From: Galaxea fascicularis
Taxonomy: Eukaryota > Cnidaria > Anthozoa > Scleractinia > Euphylliidae
Assembly: GCA_948470475.1 (NCBI GenBank)
Contig: OX419343.1
Coordinates: 14,193,914-14,257,913 of the forward strand
DNA: 64,000 nucleotides
Reading direction: 5' to 3'
Part shown: positions 50,301 to 62,827 of the stretch, piece after piece
How positions within the stretch are numbered: position 1 is the first letter of the stretch
Layout: the number at the start of each line of letters is the position of its first letter
Notes under the pieces: generated by a model
What the model was told of the DNA's origin: nothing
What the model saw: the letters and a program-made list of their open reading frames with translations, nothing else
Database searches by the model: none
Position numbers and translations under genes: made by a program

Positions 50301-53300
50301 TATGCCCTCTCAGCTCCACGGTGCGAAAGTCGGTCTTCTCATTGGATCAAACTGTCCAAAAGCCCTTGAACCGATAGACATCCTAGCGAGTGCAAACGGT
50401 GGTCCCTATGCGTTAAAGACTTTTGCAGGATGGGCAATAGTTGGGCCGCTGTACATGACCAACACAGAGCAGCAGACAGTCGACTGCAATAGAATAGTTG
50501 CCATTGAAGTAGGGTCAGAGAGGCTCCTTAATCATCATTTTGCAGTAGAGGACAAGGTCAAAGAAATTATCGCGCCACAGGCTTTGAACAAGATGTTCGA
50601 ACTAGACTTTCACGAACGATTTGATGAGAAACGTCGACAGTACTCACAAGAAGACAAGAAATTTCTTAACATTGTCCATCAAGGCATCCGACGCACAGAT
50701 GATTGTCACTACGAGATACCTCTACCCTTCCGCTCTGACGATGTGTGTTTTCCAGACAACAGAGAACAGGTGTTCCAAAGAGCATGCTGGCTGAAAAGAA
50801 AGTTTACAAGAAACAGCAAGTTCTACGAAGATTACGTTGATTTTATGAATGACATCATCCGCAAGGGATTTGCTAGAAAGGTGCCAGAAGATCGAGTTCC
50901 CGCCAAGTCAGGTCAACTGTGGTATATACCTCATCATGGTATCTACCATCCTAAGAAACCGAACAAGATCAGGGTTGTCTTTGATTGCAGTGCCAGATTT
51001 GGAGGGACATCTCTAAACGACCAATTACTCCAGGGGCCGGACCTGACCAGTTGCCTAGTTAGCGTGCTGTCAAAATTCCGCCAACAACCAGTTGCTTTTA
51101 TGGGAGATATTGATGCCATATTTCACCAAGTTCGAGTGCCCGATATACAAAGAGATTTTCTCAGATTCTTTTGGTGGCCCAATGGTAACCTCGACGGAGA
51201 CCTCGCAGAGTATCAGATGAATGTGCATCTGTTTGGAGCTGTGTCCTCCCCTAGTTGTTCCAATTTCGCTTTAAGACAAGCTGCAGACGATGCAGAAGAG
51301 TACGTTGGTTCCGAAACAGCTGAGGTATTGAGGAAGAACTTTTATGTAGATGACTGTTTACGCTCGGAAGAGTCAGAAGAAGAGGCTATTCAGAGAATAA
51401 GTGGTGTACGCTCCGCATGTGCTCATGGAGGCTTCAACCTATCGAAGATTGTAAGCAACAGAAGAAGCGTGTTGGAGAGCGTGCCAGAGGATTTACGAGC
51501 CCAAGGATTGAGAGCTTTGGATCTGAGCAGTGATTTTCTGCCACTTGAAAGAGTCCTTGGGGTACAGTGGGCTGTCGAATCAGACATGCTGGGGTTTCGA
51601 ATCATCCTCAAGGATAAGCCACTCACTCGCCGAGGTATCCTTTCCACCATCTGTTCTGTTTATGATCCATTGGGGATGGCATCGCCTTTTTTATTGACCG
51701 GAAAGAAGATTTTGCAAGATCTGTGTCGTACGAAGTTAGACTGGGATGATGAAGTTGACGATGAGTTTCGCGTACGTTGGGAGAATTGGAGAAGTCAGTT
51801 GTCTGCATTGGAGCACTTCTCAATGGACCGTTGCATAAAGCCTGATGGTTTCGGTTCTGTCATTTCAAGGCAAATCCACCATTTCTCAGACGCAAGTGCC
51901 ATTGGTTATGGTCAAGTGACGTATCTACGGATTGTAAACGACAAGGGTAACATCCACTGTTCGTTTCTTATGGGGAAGTCCCGCCTAGCTCCACTTAAGG
52001 CCATTACAATCCCTCGTCTCGAGCTTACAGCCGCGACTATCTCTGTTCGAATAGGTGGAATGGTTTCCAGAGAGTTAGATGATCCCGTGGACAGTGAGAC
52101 CTACTGGACCGATAGCACGACCGTGTTGAAGTACATACGAAACGAAGCTAAGCGTTTCCACGTGTTTGTAGCAAATCGTGTGCAAAGTATTCGAGATCAA
52201 ACAGATCCCGCTCAGTGGAGGTATGTTGAATCCACGAACAACCCGGCTAACGACGCATCGCGTGGTCTGAAAGGTCATCAATTATCTGATCAGCAACGTT
52301 GGATCAAGGGTCCCGATTTCTTATGGTTATCCGAGAGTGAATGGCCCGAGCCTCCTTGTGACCTAAATGACGTCCTCACCAATGATCCTGAGGTCAAGAA
52401 AGTTCAAGTGCTAACTACTGTTGTCGACGAAAAAGCAGACATCCTGATGAGGCTTGCGCGTTTCAGTAACTGGCATCGCATGAAGAAATGCATCGCCTGG
52501 ATACTTCGCCTCAAGCAGTTATTAACCCACAAGCAATTACCGCTGACAGACAAAGCACACAGAACGAGAAATGCAGCCATTAAAGGCACGAATCACGAAC
52601 CATTAAAAGTTGAAGAAATGCAACGCGCAGAGGAAACCATTCTCCGACTTGTTCAAGGTTGCGCGTTTCCTAAGGAGCTTGAAGTCTTACACAAGATCCA
52701 GCGAGAGAATCGTCAAGAGAGTCGCGATTTCTCAAGAACCAGAAAAGCGAAAATCAAGAAATCTAGCACATTGTATCAGCTTGATCCTGTTTTAGACCAG
52801 AATGGCTTGCTGCGTGTTGGAGGAAGACTTAGCAAATCAGAAGTGTTTCCAGATGGTTTTAAACACCCGGTTATCCTCCCAAAGAAGAGTTTCGTGGTGG
52901 ATCTCATTATTCGTGACGCGCATGAAAGGGTTGGCCATTCCGGTCGAGGCATCACGTTGGGCGCGCTTAGGAGCGAATATTGGATCATCAACGCCAATTC
53001 CGTTGTAAGGCACTTCATCTCAAAGTGCGTGACGTGTCGCCGGCTTCGTGGTGTAATCAGTGAGCAAAAGATGGCCGATCTTCCCAAAGAAAGATTATCA
53101 CCAGCCCCTCCTTTTACGTATTGTGGCGTCGATTACTTTGGCCCGTTTTTAATCAAAGAGGGACGCAAGGAACTGAAGCGTTACGGTGCATTGTTTACGT
53201 GCCTATCAAGTCGGGCCGTGCACATCGAGACTGCGAACTCGCTAGAAACTGACTCCTTTCTGAATGCTTTACGACGCTTTGTTGCAAGAAGAGGGCCAGT

Positions 53301-56300
53301 GCGTGAGATCAGATCCGATCAGGGTACAAATCTCGTTGGGGCAGAGAAAGAATTACGAAGAGCTCTAGAAGAAATGGATAACGGCTCAATTCAGAGAAGC
53401 TTGTGCAGAGAGTTCAAGGCTGATTGGGTACAATGGAAGCGAAACCCTCCGTCTGCATCCCACATGGGTGGCGTGTGGGAGCGCCAAATCCGTTCAGTTC
53501 GCTCAATTCTCACTGCGTTAATGCGTGAACATGGCCGCGGTCTTGACGACGAATCCTTTCGAACCTTAATGGCGGAAGTAGAGTGTATTATAAACAGCAG
53601 GCCCCTAACCACACCTTCTTGTGATCCAGATGATTTGGATCCGTTGACCCCCAATCACATCTTGACGATGAAATCCAAGGTTGTGTTACCCCCACCTGGC
53701 AATTTCCAGAAAGAAGATGTTTATCTGCGCAAAAGATGGAGAAGAGTCCAATACCTTGCCAACGTATTCTGGTCAAGATGGAGAAAGGAATACGTTCAAT
53801 GTCTGCAGCAAAGAGTGAAATGGAATCGCCCAAGAAGGAACTTCGAAAAGGGAGACCTGGTCCTCATCGCAGATGATCGAGCTGCACGAAACGACTGGCC
53901 TATGGCCCGAATAGTCGACACCTATCCCGATGCAGAAGGAAACGTGCGTTCCGTCAGAGTCACTACGGGGACAACAACACTAGATCGTCCAGTCCACAAG
54001 CTTGTCCTAATCCTTGAAAAAGACGCCTGAAGACCAGGGTTTAGATCCCAGCCAGAGGAGCCTTTACTGACATAACTGAAACTTTGTGTATTTGTTTTTT
54101 GAAGAGCTTTAGACTGTAAGAGTTTTTCGGAAGCTACAAACTCTTAGGGGAGCCAGATGTTGCTGCCGCATTTCGAACATTTTTGTTTTCGCCTTTGCTT
54201 TTTTATAATCACTTTCTGTCACGCTTATATGTCGTTTTCGTAATCATTATTCTGTTAGTTTTTCCTGCATAATTTTGCCTTTGTTCAGTTCATTAGTATA
54301 AATTCGCTGTTTTGCTTTAAAATTCTCTCATTTTGTGCTTCTTGGAGAATCTTCGTCATTTTGAAGTTTATGCTTATCTTAGTTTGTTCCGTTTAAAGCC
54401 ATACAACGTTTGTAAGTATTCTTTCGTCGTTTCGTCGTTTGTAATTCTCTTGTCGATTTCTGTTCACTTAGTTCTTTTTAGTAACGTATTACTTTGTTTC
54501 TTTTAGCAACCGTTTCAAGTCAGTAATAAACATTTGATGTGAAAGTATAAGCGCGTTGGAGCTTCGGCTTTTTGGCCCCGACAGTGCACTTGCATTTTGA
54601 TTAACCCTGCTATCAGTTTTCACATGTAAGACAGCATCACCTACCAGGTACCATTTTTGGGTATTAACTTTTAGAGCCATTTTTCACTTACACATTGTAG
54701 ATCAAGGCGGCTCGCAGCAGTTTTAATTTTTTGGCTTGGGGGAGTACATTTTGAAATCAAAATCTGTTATCTAATCTAAGTTTGAATTTGTGCAAATTAC
54801 GAGTTTTGTGACTTAGATATCGTGCAATCGCAGTCACCTACGATGCTCAATGTGAATTGAAAATGTTTTTCTATGATTAGAATTCTTTGAACAGAGAACA
54901 AATGGTGTAACAGTTTCATATTATTTTCTTCAAAAACCTTGACGAAAAATGCGGAAATGAACGACACGAGCCCTTAAAAATTTATTTGTAATTTATTTGA
55001 AACTAGAGTAGTCTATACTCTCAAAGTTTCGTTGTGAAGTGTCTGACTGGATTTCCAGATAATAATTATCGAGCTTTTTTAAATTGAGTAGAATTGCATT
55101 ACCGTTGCTATCGTAAGAACTGTTGCCTGGAAATCGATGGGAAAATAAACTTTGGTCCTATGTCAAAGAGATGGTGTAGTTTCAAGGAAATCGAAGCTTG
55201 TCTTCTATAAGAAATTTTGATTTCAAAAGGGACACCCCGACGAAAAAAAACTGCTGTGAGCCTCCTTAAATATTATGAAGGTGCTATACACTGACATAAC
55301 TTATGATACTACTGTACATGTTTGAATTAATCTGTATTTAATGCCCACTGCACACTATGCCAACTACGTGTAAGTAACGGCTAGCATATTACTAACAAGA
55401 TTGGTGCAGTATTTTATAAAAAAGTGAATTACACTGTATCATATATACCTGACAAGTACTTGACTTTAGCCATAAGATAGAGTCCTTCCAGTAAACCTGG
55501 TACACTTTTGGTCAGAGGATCTAACACTGCAGCACTGCGTTTGAGGAGAGGCGGTGGTGGCTGACCTGGATTCTGTGCCTAAGTGCAACAGAATAAAAAC
55601 ATCAAATGAAGAATGATCAACAGGGCTTGAACCCGAATAAAAACAGCTCTGTATTTAAGCTATGCCCTATCTCCTTGGCTCTTACACCATACTCACAGTA
55701 GTTTAAATTGAATTATCAGATAAGTAATTACATCCGTGATAACTATACACCCACTGCAAATAGGATTTTACAGTACAGCTGTACATAAAGAGAGTACAAA
55801 TAACATACAAACCAAATATATAAAGATACAAACCTCTGTAGGAGCATAGACAAGGTAGTCATTAATTATCTGAAGTAGGAAGTCAGGGTTTAGGTTGTAG
55901 AAGTATTTCACCCCAAGGGCAAGACCCTGCAAGGAATATAGCACATAAAATGGTGAACAACTGAAGGCTTGAAAAGTGTCACCTCTAAACAATTATTGCT
56001 ACTGGCAGTAGCACTGCAATATGTAAGTTTTGTATCTACTAATACTGGTGAGACAAAGTGTATCTGCAAGAACACTGCCAGACCTAGTCAAAGTGGCTAT
56101 GGGCCACTGAACTCAGAAAATGAATCCACTAGTGGCGTATAATTACTATTTGAAAAACAAATGAAAGCTCCAAAAAAGAAGTGTGACACTTAAGTTACAT
56201 TTTGCTTATTTAGTCTTTGTAGGGTTAAATCTAAGTGTAATAGCCCTCTTAAATTCTATCTGTCCCACCAAGACAAGAATATCAAAAGCTTCTGCAAATC

Positions 56301-59300
56301 TTTTGTTAGTTACTGGTAGTTGTTAGTGAGCTACTGAGGGAAGGAGTTAAATCAGCCCCACACCTAAACTTGGAAATGGCTTCTAAGCCATTTTTCTACT
56401 TGAAAACAAGTCAGAAAAAAAGTTACATCATTAATCTACGAAATATATTAGACATAATTATTTATAGACTTAAAGCTTAAAGGAGTGATATGAGGCACCT
56501 AACCTTATACAAAAATGACTAAGTGCAAAATAAGACAAACTTTTGACAACAAAACAGTGACTTGGTTTCTTGTTAACAGAATGATATGAGGTACAATGGG
56601 ATGAATGATTAAATGGAAGGTATACATGTAGTACAATCTAATGATACTACTTTCAATGAATTTAAACTCACTGCTAGAGAGGAGCTTGGGACTTAAGGTG
56701 CTGCATGGTAAGAGGGGGGTGCACAGCAAACAAGTCTGACCAGGTGCTCACAGGTTACCATGGCAACCCAGTCACACTGAGAGGTTCAGTGGAACCTACC
56801 ATACCTCACCTCAGGGGTAGGGAGGGGCTGAGAGCAAAACTCAGTGACAGAGAAGCAGAATTTATGAAACAGTGAGCAAGCTACAGCTGTAGCAATGGCA
56901 AGCAATGCAACACTCCCTACAATCTGGTGCAAGCGCCCAGGACATACGATTTTTGAGGGGTGACTGCTGACCGGCCCCAGGCTTGACTTCAACTTAGACT
57001 TAATAGAATTAAACCCTCAGTATAAGTGTCAAACGTTTAACCTTTAGGGAGGCAAAATGTGCATCTACAGCTTCATTCAGAAGGTTTGTGACTTCTTCAG
57101 TTGGCTTGTTCTTCTTTCTGTATAACACTGCACTTAAGTATGATAGCTCCTGTTAAAACACAGTATATACATTTTGTAAGTGAAGGGAATCAAGGCCAAG
57201 CAGTTTTCAAATGCAACATTTAGTTACTAACGGCAGATTTTCCAATGGATTGTTGAATTTCATGGAGAAATTCCAGTTGCTGTTCTGCATCTTCCACTTG
57301 TCCTTCTATCAGCTGGCATTTAATGATCCCTGAAACAAAACAAAGGATTGTGATGACCAATAAAAACACCTTTTCCTTGTTACATGTAGCTAATGCCAAC
57401 TTATATTTAGTATTGCATAGTTGTTGCCAGTACTGGATTTAATTTTACATGGCTAAAATTTAGGCAAGGTTAAACTTGAGACAATGCTCGTCAGCAGTTC
57501 CTCCCTTTCCAGCAGCTCAGGGGTAGCCTTGGGCCCTTTGTAGGGGCCCCTCATGGCTTCCATTCACATTCACTTGCCTGCTAGCCTGTGTGACCAAGCT
57601 CAGGTCATTTGCCTGCTAATTTCCAAGCTTTTCTCTAATCGCCTCTTCCCTTTGGAAAGTATCAGGTTTGGTCCTAAGGTCATCTAGTGATAATGGGTTT
57701 AAGTTACACCAAATATGCCTTTACCCTGTCTCAAACAAGCCTGATATACATTGTAAATAACTCCAACAGGGGTTTCAGAGAAGTAATGTGCTTCAAGAAA
57801 AGCAGCTGACACTTTTCTCACCTGTCAACGCTGGGACACTTGTCTCATCAAGCTTCATAGCTGTACGAAAGGCTTTCATTGCTTCCCGAACTCGATGATG
57901 TAAGATGAGCTGATTTCCCAGCTGTGGATATTGAAAGCAATTAAGACTTTTTTTGTTGGTTAATGTATAATTTCCATAGAAATTAAATTTTGGACTCTTC
58001 TATTAAAGTATCCCTTTCAAATATGTTCTCCTCCCATATCAAGACAAAGTTATGAAGTACTTGCCCCTCTTTTGAGCCACACAACTTCTCCTCTCATCTT
58101 TTCCTTAATTCACAGCCAAATTAATTACAAAACACATATGCTAGCAATTTGCATTATTTGAAAATTTGTTCTTGATGTTGATTGCCTGAAACTGACTTCA
58201 TGTGCTTCCACATTTCTGCCTTCCATCCTACAGCTGCAGCTTTCTTTGCAGAATTCAATACTCCTTTTTTTTCCTGCTAAGACTGCATTTAAATCAGACC
58301 CCTCCCTCTACTAAGCCATTCCTCAAGCATGCCTAAAATAAATGAGCTCTCCTCCCCACAGGGGGAGAATTATTAGAGGATTTACAGTTTGTACATGTAT
58401 GTTGTGACAAAAAAAGAAAAACAAAGGTGATGGGAATGGTTAACATGCCATTAATTTGGGCTTTCATTTGATACACAGCTATTCCATCGTAGTCTCCCGA
58501 AATATTTGGCTGATGACATCGAACGTATTCATAGGCGCGCCATGCGAATAATCTTTCCTAATTTATCGTATTGTGAGGCGTTGAATAAGGCTGGAATTCC
58601 AACACTTTTGGAGAGACGTGAGTCATTATCTATTAAATTATTTGAAGACATTGTAAGTAAATGAACACCACAAACTGGCTAATTTGTTACCTCAAATGTC
58701 CAGTTCTCACGCTCGGCATTTGAGAAATAAGAGACGTTTTAATACTCCAGTTTGTCGCACCAATCGCTTTATGAACTCTTTTATTATTAGCCATGCGATG
58801 TAAATAATCTTTTAAACACAACTGTAACTAGGCATTTGTTTTTGTAAATTTTTTATATTATACGAAATTCAGTCCTACGACTGTAATGTATGATGTTTAA
58901 TAAACGAGTTTACTACTACTACTACTGACACAGCTCTATACAATGAGTAATTTAAATCAAACTTAATATGTACATGTACATGTTTAACAGACACCTCAGC
59001 TGAGGTCACCTTGCCATTTTTAATGGTCGGTAAAATGGAACTCTACAGCATTCAGAAATCAATACAAAACATACTTCATTAAGATCAGTTGAGAGAACAA
59101 TCTGATTGTGGTTACCTCTGTTTGGTATTCAGCATTGTTTGGAGCAAGACTTTGTGCCCTTTCCACAAGTGTAAGTGTTTGTTGCAAAACCAGGTCATTT
59201 CTGCCACACTAACAGGAACATGACAACAAGTTACTTACATGGTCTTCAATACTAATTTTATAAAGACTGCCAGCCCCTCCTTTTGACACACAAAAAATGT

Positions 59301-62300
59301 TGACAGCTTACAGTTGTGTTACATAACCCTGAATGATGATGGATTGTCATCGGTAACTGTAAATCCATCAATCAAGATCAATCTGTGTATTACACTTATT
59401 CTTCTTTTTCTCTTCTGGTTGATTTTACATGGATTGTATATGAGGCCTGTTGTGATTACACGCAATTTCTATGCTTCAATGGCCCTGCCTTCTACCACAA
59501 CATCAGAACAGACCTTAGTCACATTGATACGCAGAACCCTTACACTTCCTATAAGAAAGTTACAACACTGCCAAATGATCACCTCCTACTGAAATCTTGA
59601 AATCTAAAGCTAAGGTTGCTATTTACAACTTAATATCAATGTGCCATAAAACTAATTCCTGCCCAATTAGGACCATTCATGCTAGATTGCACTATGTCTT
59701 TTAATTTCTTGGGTTTACACTGGGATGAATAGATTGATTTTTGTTTTTAAGAAAAGACACCTATAGTAGATTATTGATCATTGGTGCAAAATTTGGCTGT
59801 TGATATTATTGCCTGGCAGCTTTTGCTCACCATTAATCTTACACCACTCTTAGGTTCTACCTATAAATAATTAATGAAGAAAACTTTTATCAGTAAGAAA
59901 ATTAATTTACAGGTAAACTCAACACCTTACCAGTCTGCTCAAAGCCTGGGACAAATCATGATAAAGAAAAGGATTCCTCGGCTCACATCTGTCCACCATC
60001 TGAATCAATTCACCAAGTCTGTCTGATGCCTGAATGATAAAGAAATGTGTTTTTAGTTATTAACAGGAATAATAATAACAACTTAGTTTGTATCACTACA
60101 TGACTTTTACTTCAATTGAACCAATTTTATTCAATTTTTCAATTTTTGTTTCAATTTTTATTTATTTAAGGCCAGATGAAGATGTAAGGTTGATTTCACT
60201 TCTTTGCTTGATCGTTCGCTCCTTCGATTCCTGTTAAACATAATTTGCAGTCCACTCACAGAACAGTGCATAATGCTTGGCCAGTGCAAAACACTAATAG
60301 CATAATAATTATTATAGGACCTTGCTTTTGATAATTGTCTGGGATACGCGAAACAGACACATTTGAAGAATGATTTGAAGAAGACCATTACATTTGGATT
60401 TTACACCACCAAAGACTTGCCATGCTCTTCTTACTTTAAAACAGGTACATTTTCTCATCAAACAACCACTGGATTAAATGGGAAAATTAAAGACAGCTTC
60501 CCCACAAATCTGTTGGCCATCTGTTGGTAAACAGTCAGGACTAAGTCAAATAGGACTAAAGGTTGGCCCACGAGGGGACTAGTCCCTGTGGCTCAGTGCT
60601 TTCAATAAGCACCGACGGGCGACAAAAAGCATTGGCTACTTTGCTTAAGTAAAGTCGGTTACTTTTCTCTAACCAGCTGCCTACTTCAAATTTTATTGAA
60701 ACCCCTGGTGACTAGTCCCTGCAATAAGTCGCTGGGATGAGTCCCATCATGTGAGCCAGCCATTCTTGACAAAAAATCTAGTTGCAGGGACCAAAATTTG
60801 GTCCCTGCGACTTGTCCCACCAATTCAAACTGGCTTGAATTTGTGGGGCTAGTCCCTGCAACTTGTCCCTCTCAACCCTTTGTGTGAACTGTTTATTGGA
60901 CTAGTTTCTGGGACCAAATTAAAATAAACCAATCACAGATTGGCAAAATAAGCTCCCATAAATTTAAAGATGGCGACAGCTCACGTAGAGGAAGAATGTT
61001 GATGCTTGGAGATCTTGATCAAATATTCGCTTCTTTTTGCTTCTGCATAGGTTATATCGAGATCAGTAACAAAATGCTATTTTCTGTTTATGGACTGACT
61101 TGGAAAAATTCAAGCATTGAATTCAATAATTTAGCGAAACAATCTGCAGTTTGTACTATCAATGCTGATTTCTTTCAAGGCTACATTGTTAACTTAATGA
61201 CTTCAGTTTCACTTTGGGAAAGCCAGAGTGTGGCATGTGCCAACCTTATAATGTCAGATAGGAAAAAATGTGTTTTTCAGAAATCTGCCAGTAGACTGTT
61301 GGCTATTATTTTTGTTCATGGACGATTGGTTATTTGTTGGTTAACTGTTGGCCGACATTTAACCAACAGTTGGCAGACAGATTTGCAGGGAAACTGTTCT
61401 TCAATTTTAGCGATTAAATTACCTCACTGTATTTTCCTTCTCGACAGAGTGTGTACATGACAACCATCCTCTGTGCCTCAATGCAGTTTCTGTTGCTATT
61501 AAGGGCCCTAAGAAAGGAAAACAACTGTTGCAATATCTCCCATGATTGTCAATATCTAATCCACATTTTAATACATGTATATTTTGCAGGTAAAAATTTT
61601 TAATCTTGGTTGATTCTCAAATCCCTTTCTCTCCTAAGCCTAATTATTCAAAATTAGGGTTACGAGACAAATAAAATTGATTTTCTACTTAGGTCAAAAA
61701 AATTTTTTTTAAAGATTTTATTTTCTAAATGGCTTTCTCACAAATTGCCAAAATTACCAGCAGGCTGGATCACTCAGTTGGTAGAGCAATACATTTTAAT
61801 TAGCACCTCAGAAGTTGTGGTTTCAACTCCTGCAAACCATTCATGTACTCTACTAATGTCACTGTGTTTTATACAACTTTGAGAATCTTTCACATCTTCA
61901 TTCCTTCACCAGCAGTTTAATACACTGTATATGATTCTTATTTAATTTTTATTAAATATTTATTGATATACAGTAATAGTTGATAAGATTGGCAGTAAGT
62001 TGATGGTTATTATCTTTACCTTTGTGCAGTCTCCAATGTTTGATCCCAGTCTTGAAGAGCTAGTTGTAATCTCATCTTTTCAATCAGTGCTGGGATAAAG
62101 TCAGGATATCCCACTACGGCCTGTAATACAATCAGTGATCAATATGAGAGTAACAATATGCATCCCTGGAGTCATAAAGTGTACCTACCGTAACCCCAAA
62201 ATATTTCCTTTGCTAATTAAATTAAATCTTTGCATCTGTTCAAAACACATTGCACATTTTTTATAGGCTTCAATACTTATGAAAAACTAAGCATAATTTG

Positions 62301-62641
62301 GTGCACAACTGAGTCAGAAGGGGCATGGGTCTATTTCTGATTTGATGTCACAAACTACATGTACTTTGCATGCATGTTTTTATCATTATTGACTCAATGC
62401 GATGCAAATCAGGTTGTGACTTCAAATCAGTAATAGGTCCAAGTCCTTTCTGTAGTTGTGAACCCAATGATGTTCGGATTTTCATATTAAGTTTTGAAGC
62501 CTATAAAAAGTTAACATTTGACAAAAAAGAAAAATACCCAAATTGATGAATCTCAAACAGGCGCAAAGATGTATTTTTAGCAAAAAAAAATATTTTGGTA
62601 TTAAGTGCACTTTAACCCTTTAACTCCCGATAGTGCTAAAT

Positions 62642-62694
<53 letters not shown>

Positions 62695-62781
62695 AGAACC
62701 CCTTGGGAGTTAAAGGGTTAACCACATCTTCACCCAAAAACTATGTCCCCATTAACCCTTTAACTCCCGATAGTGCCAAAT

Positions 62782-62827
<46 letters not shown>

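Larger units (their letters stand above)
47480..54583 (+). mobile_element. Complete BEL/Pao LTR retrotransposon
   Basis: 7104 bp from TG to CA, flanked by the 5-bp target duplication GTGCA (47475-47479 and 54584-54588). Two 426-bp LTRs enclose one long gag-pol frame. By eye the LTRs show no difference, so insertion was recent on an evolutionary scale. The element runs opposite to TTC21B inside its 10-kb intron. The purine-rich CTTAGGGGAGCCAGA just before the 3' LTR is the likely polypurine tract. The primer-binding site after the 5' LTR (from 47906) was not identified with a tRNA. Confidence 0.96.

Noticed and set aside
60996..61460. 154-codon ORF
   Set aside because: It lies within a probable DNA element and overlaps a TTC21B exon on the opposite strand.
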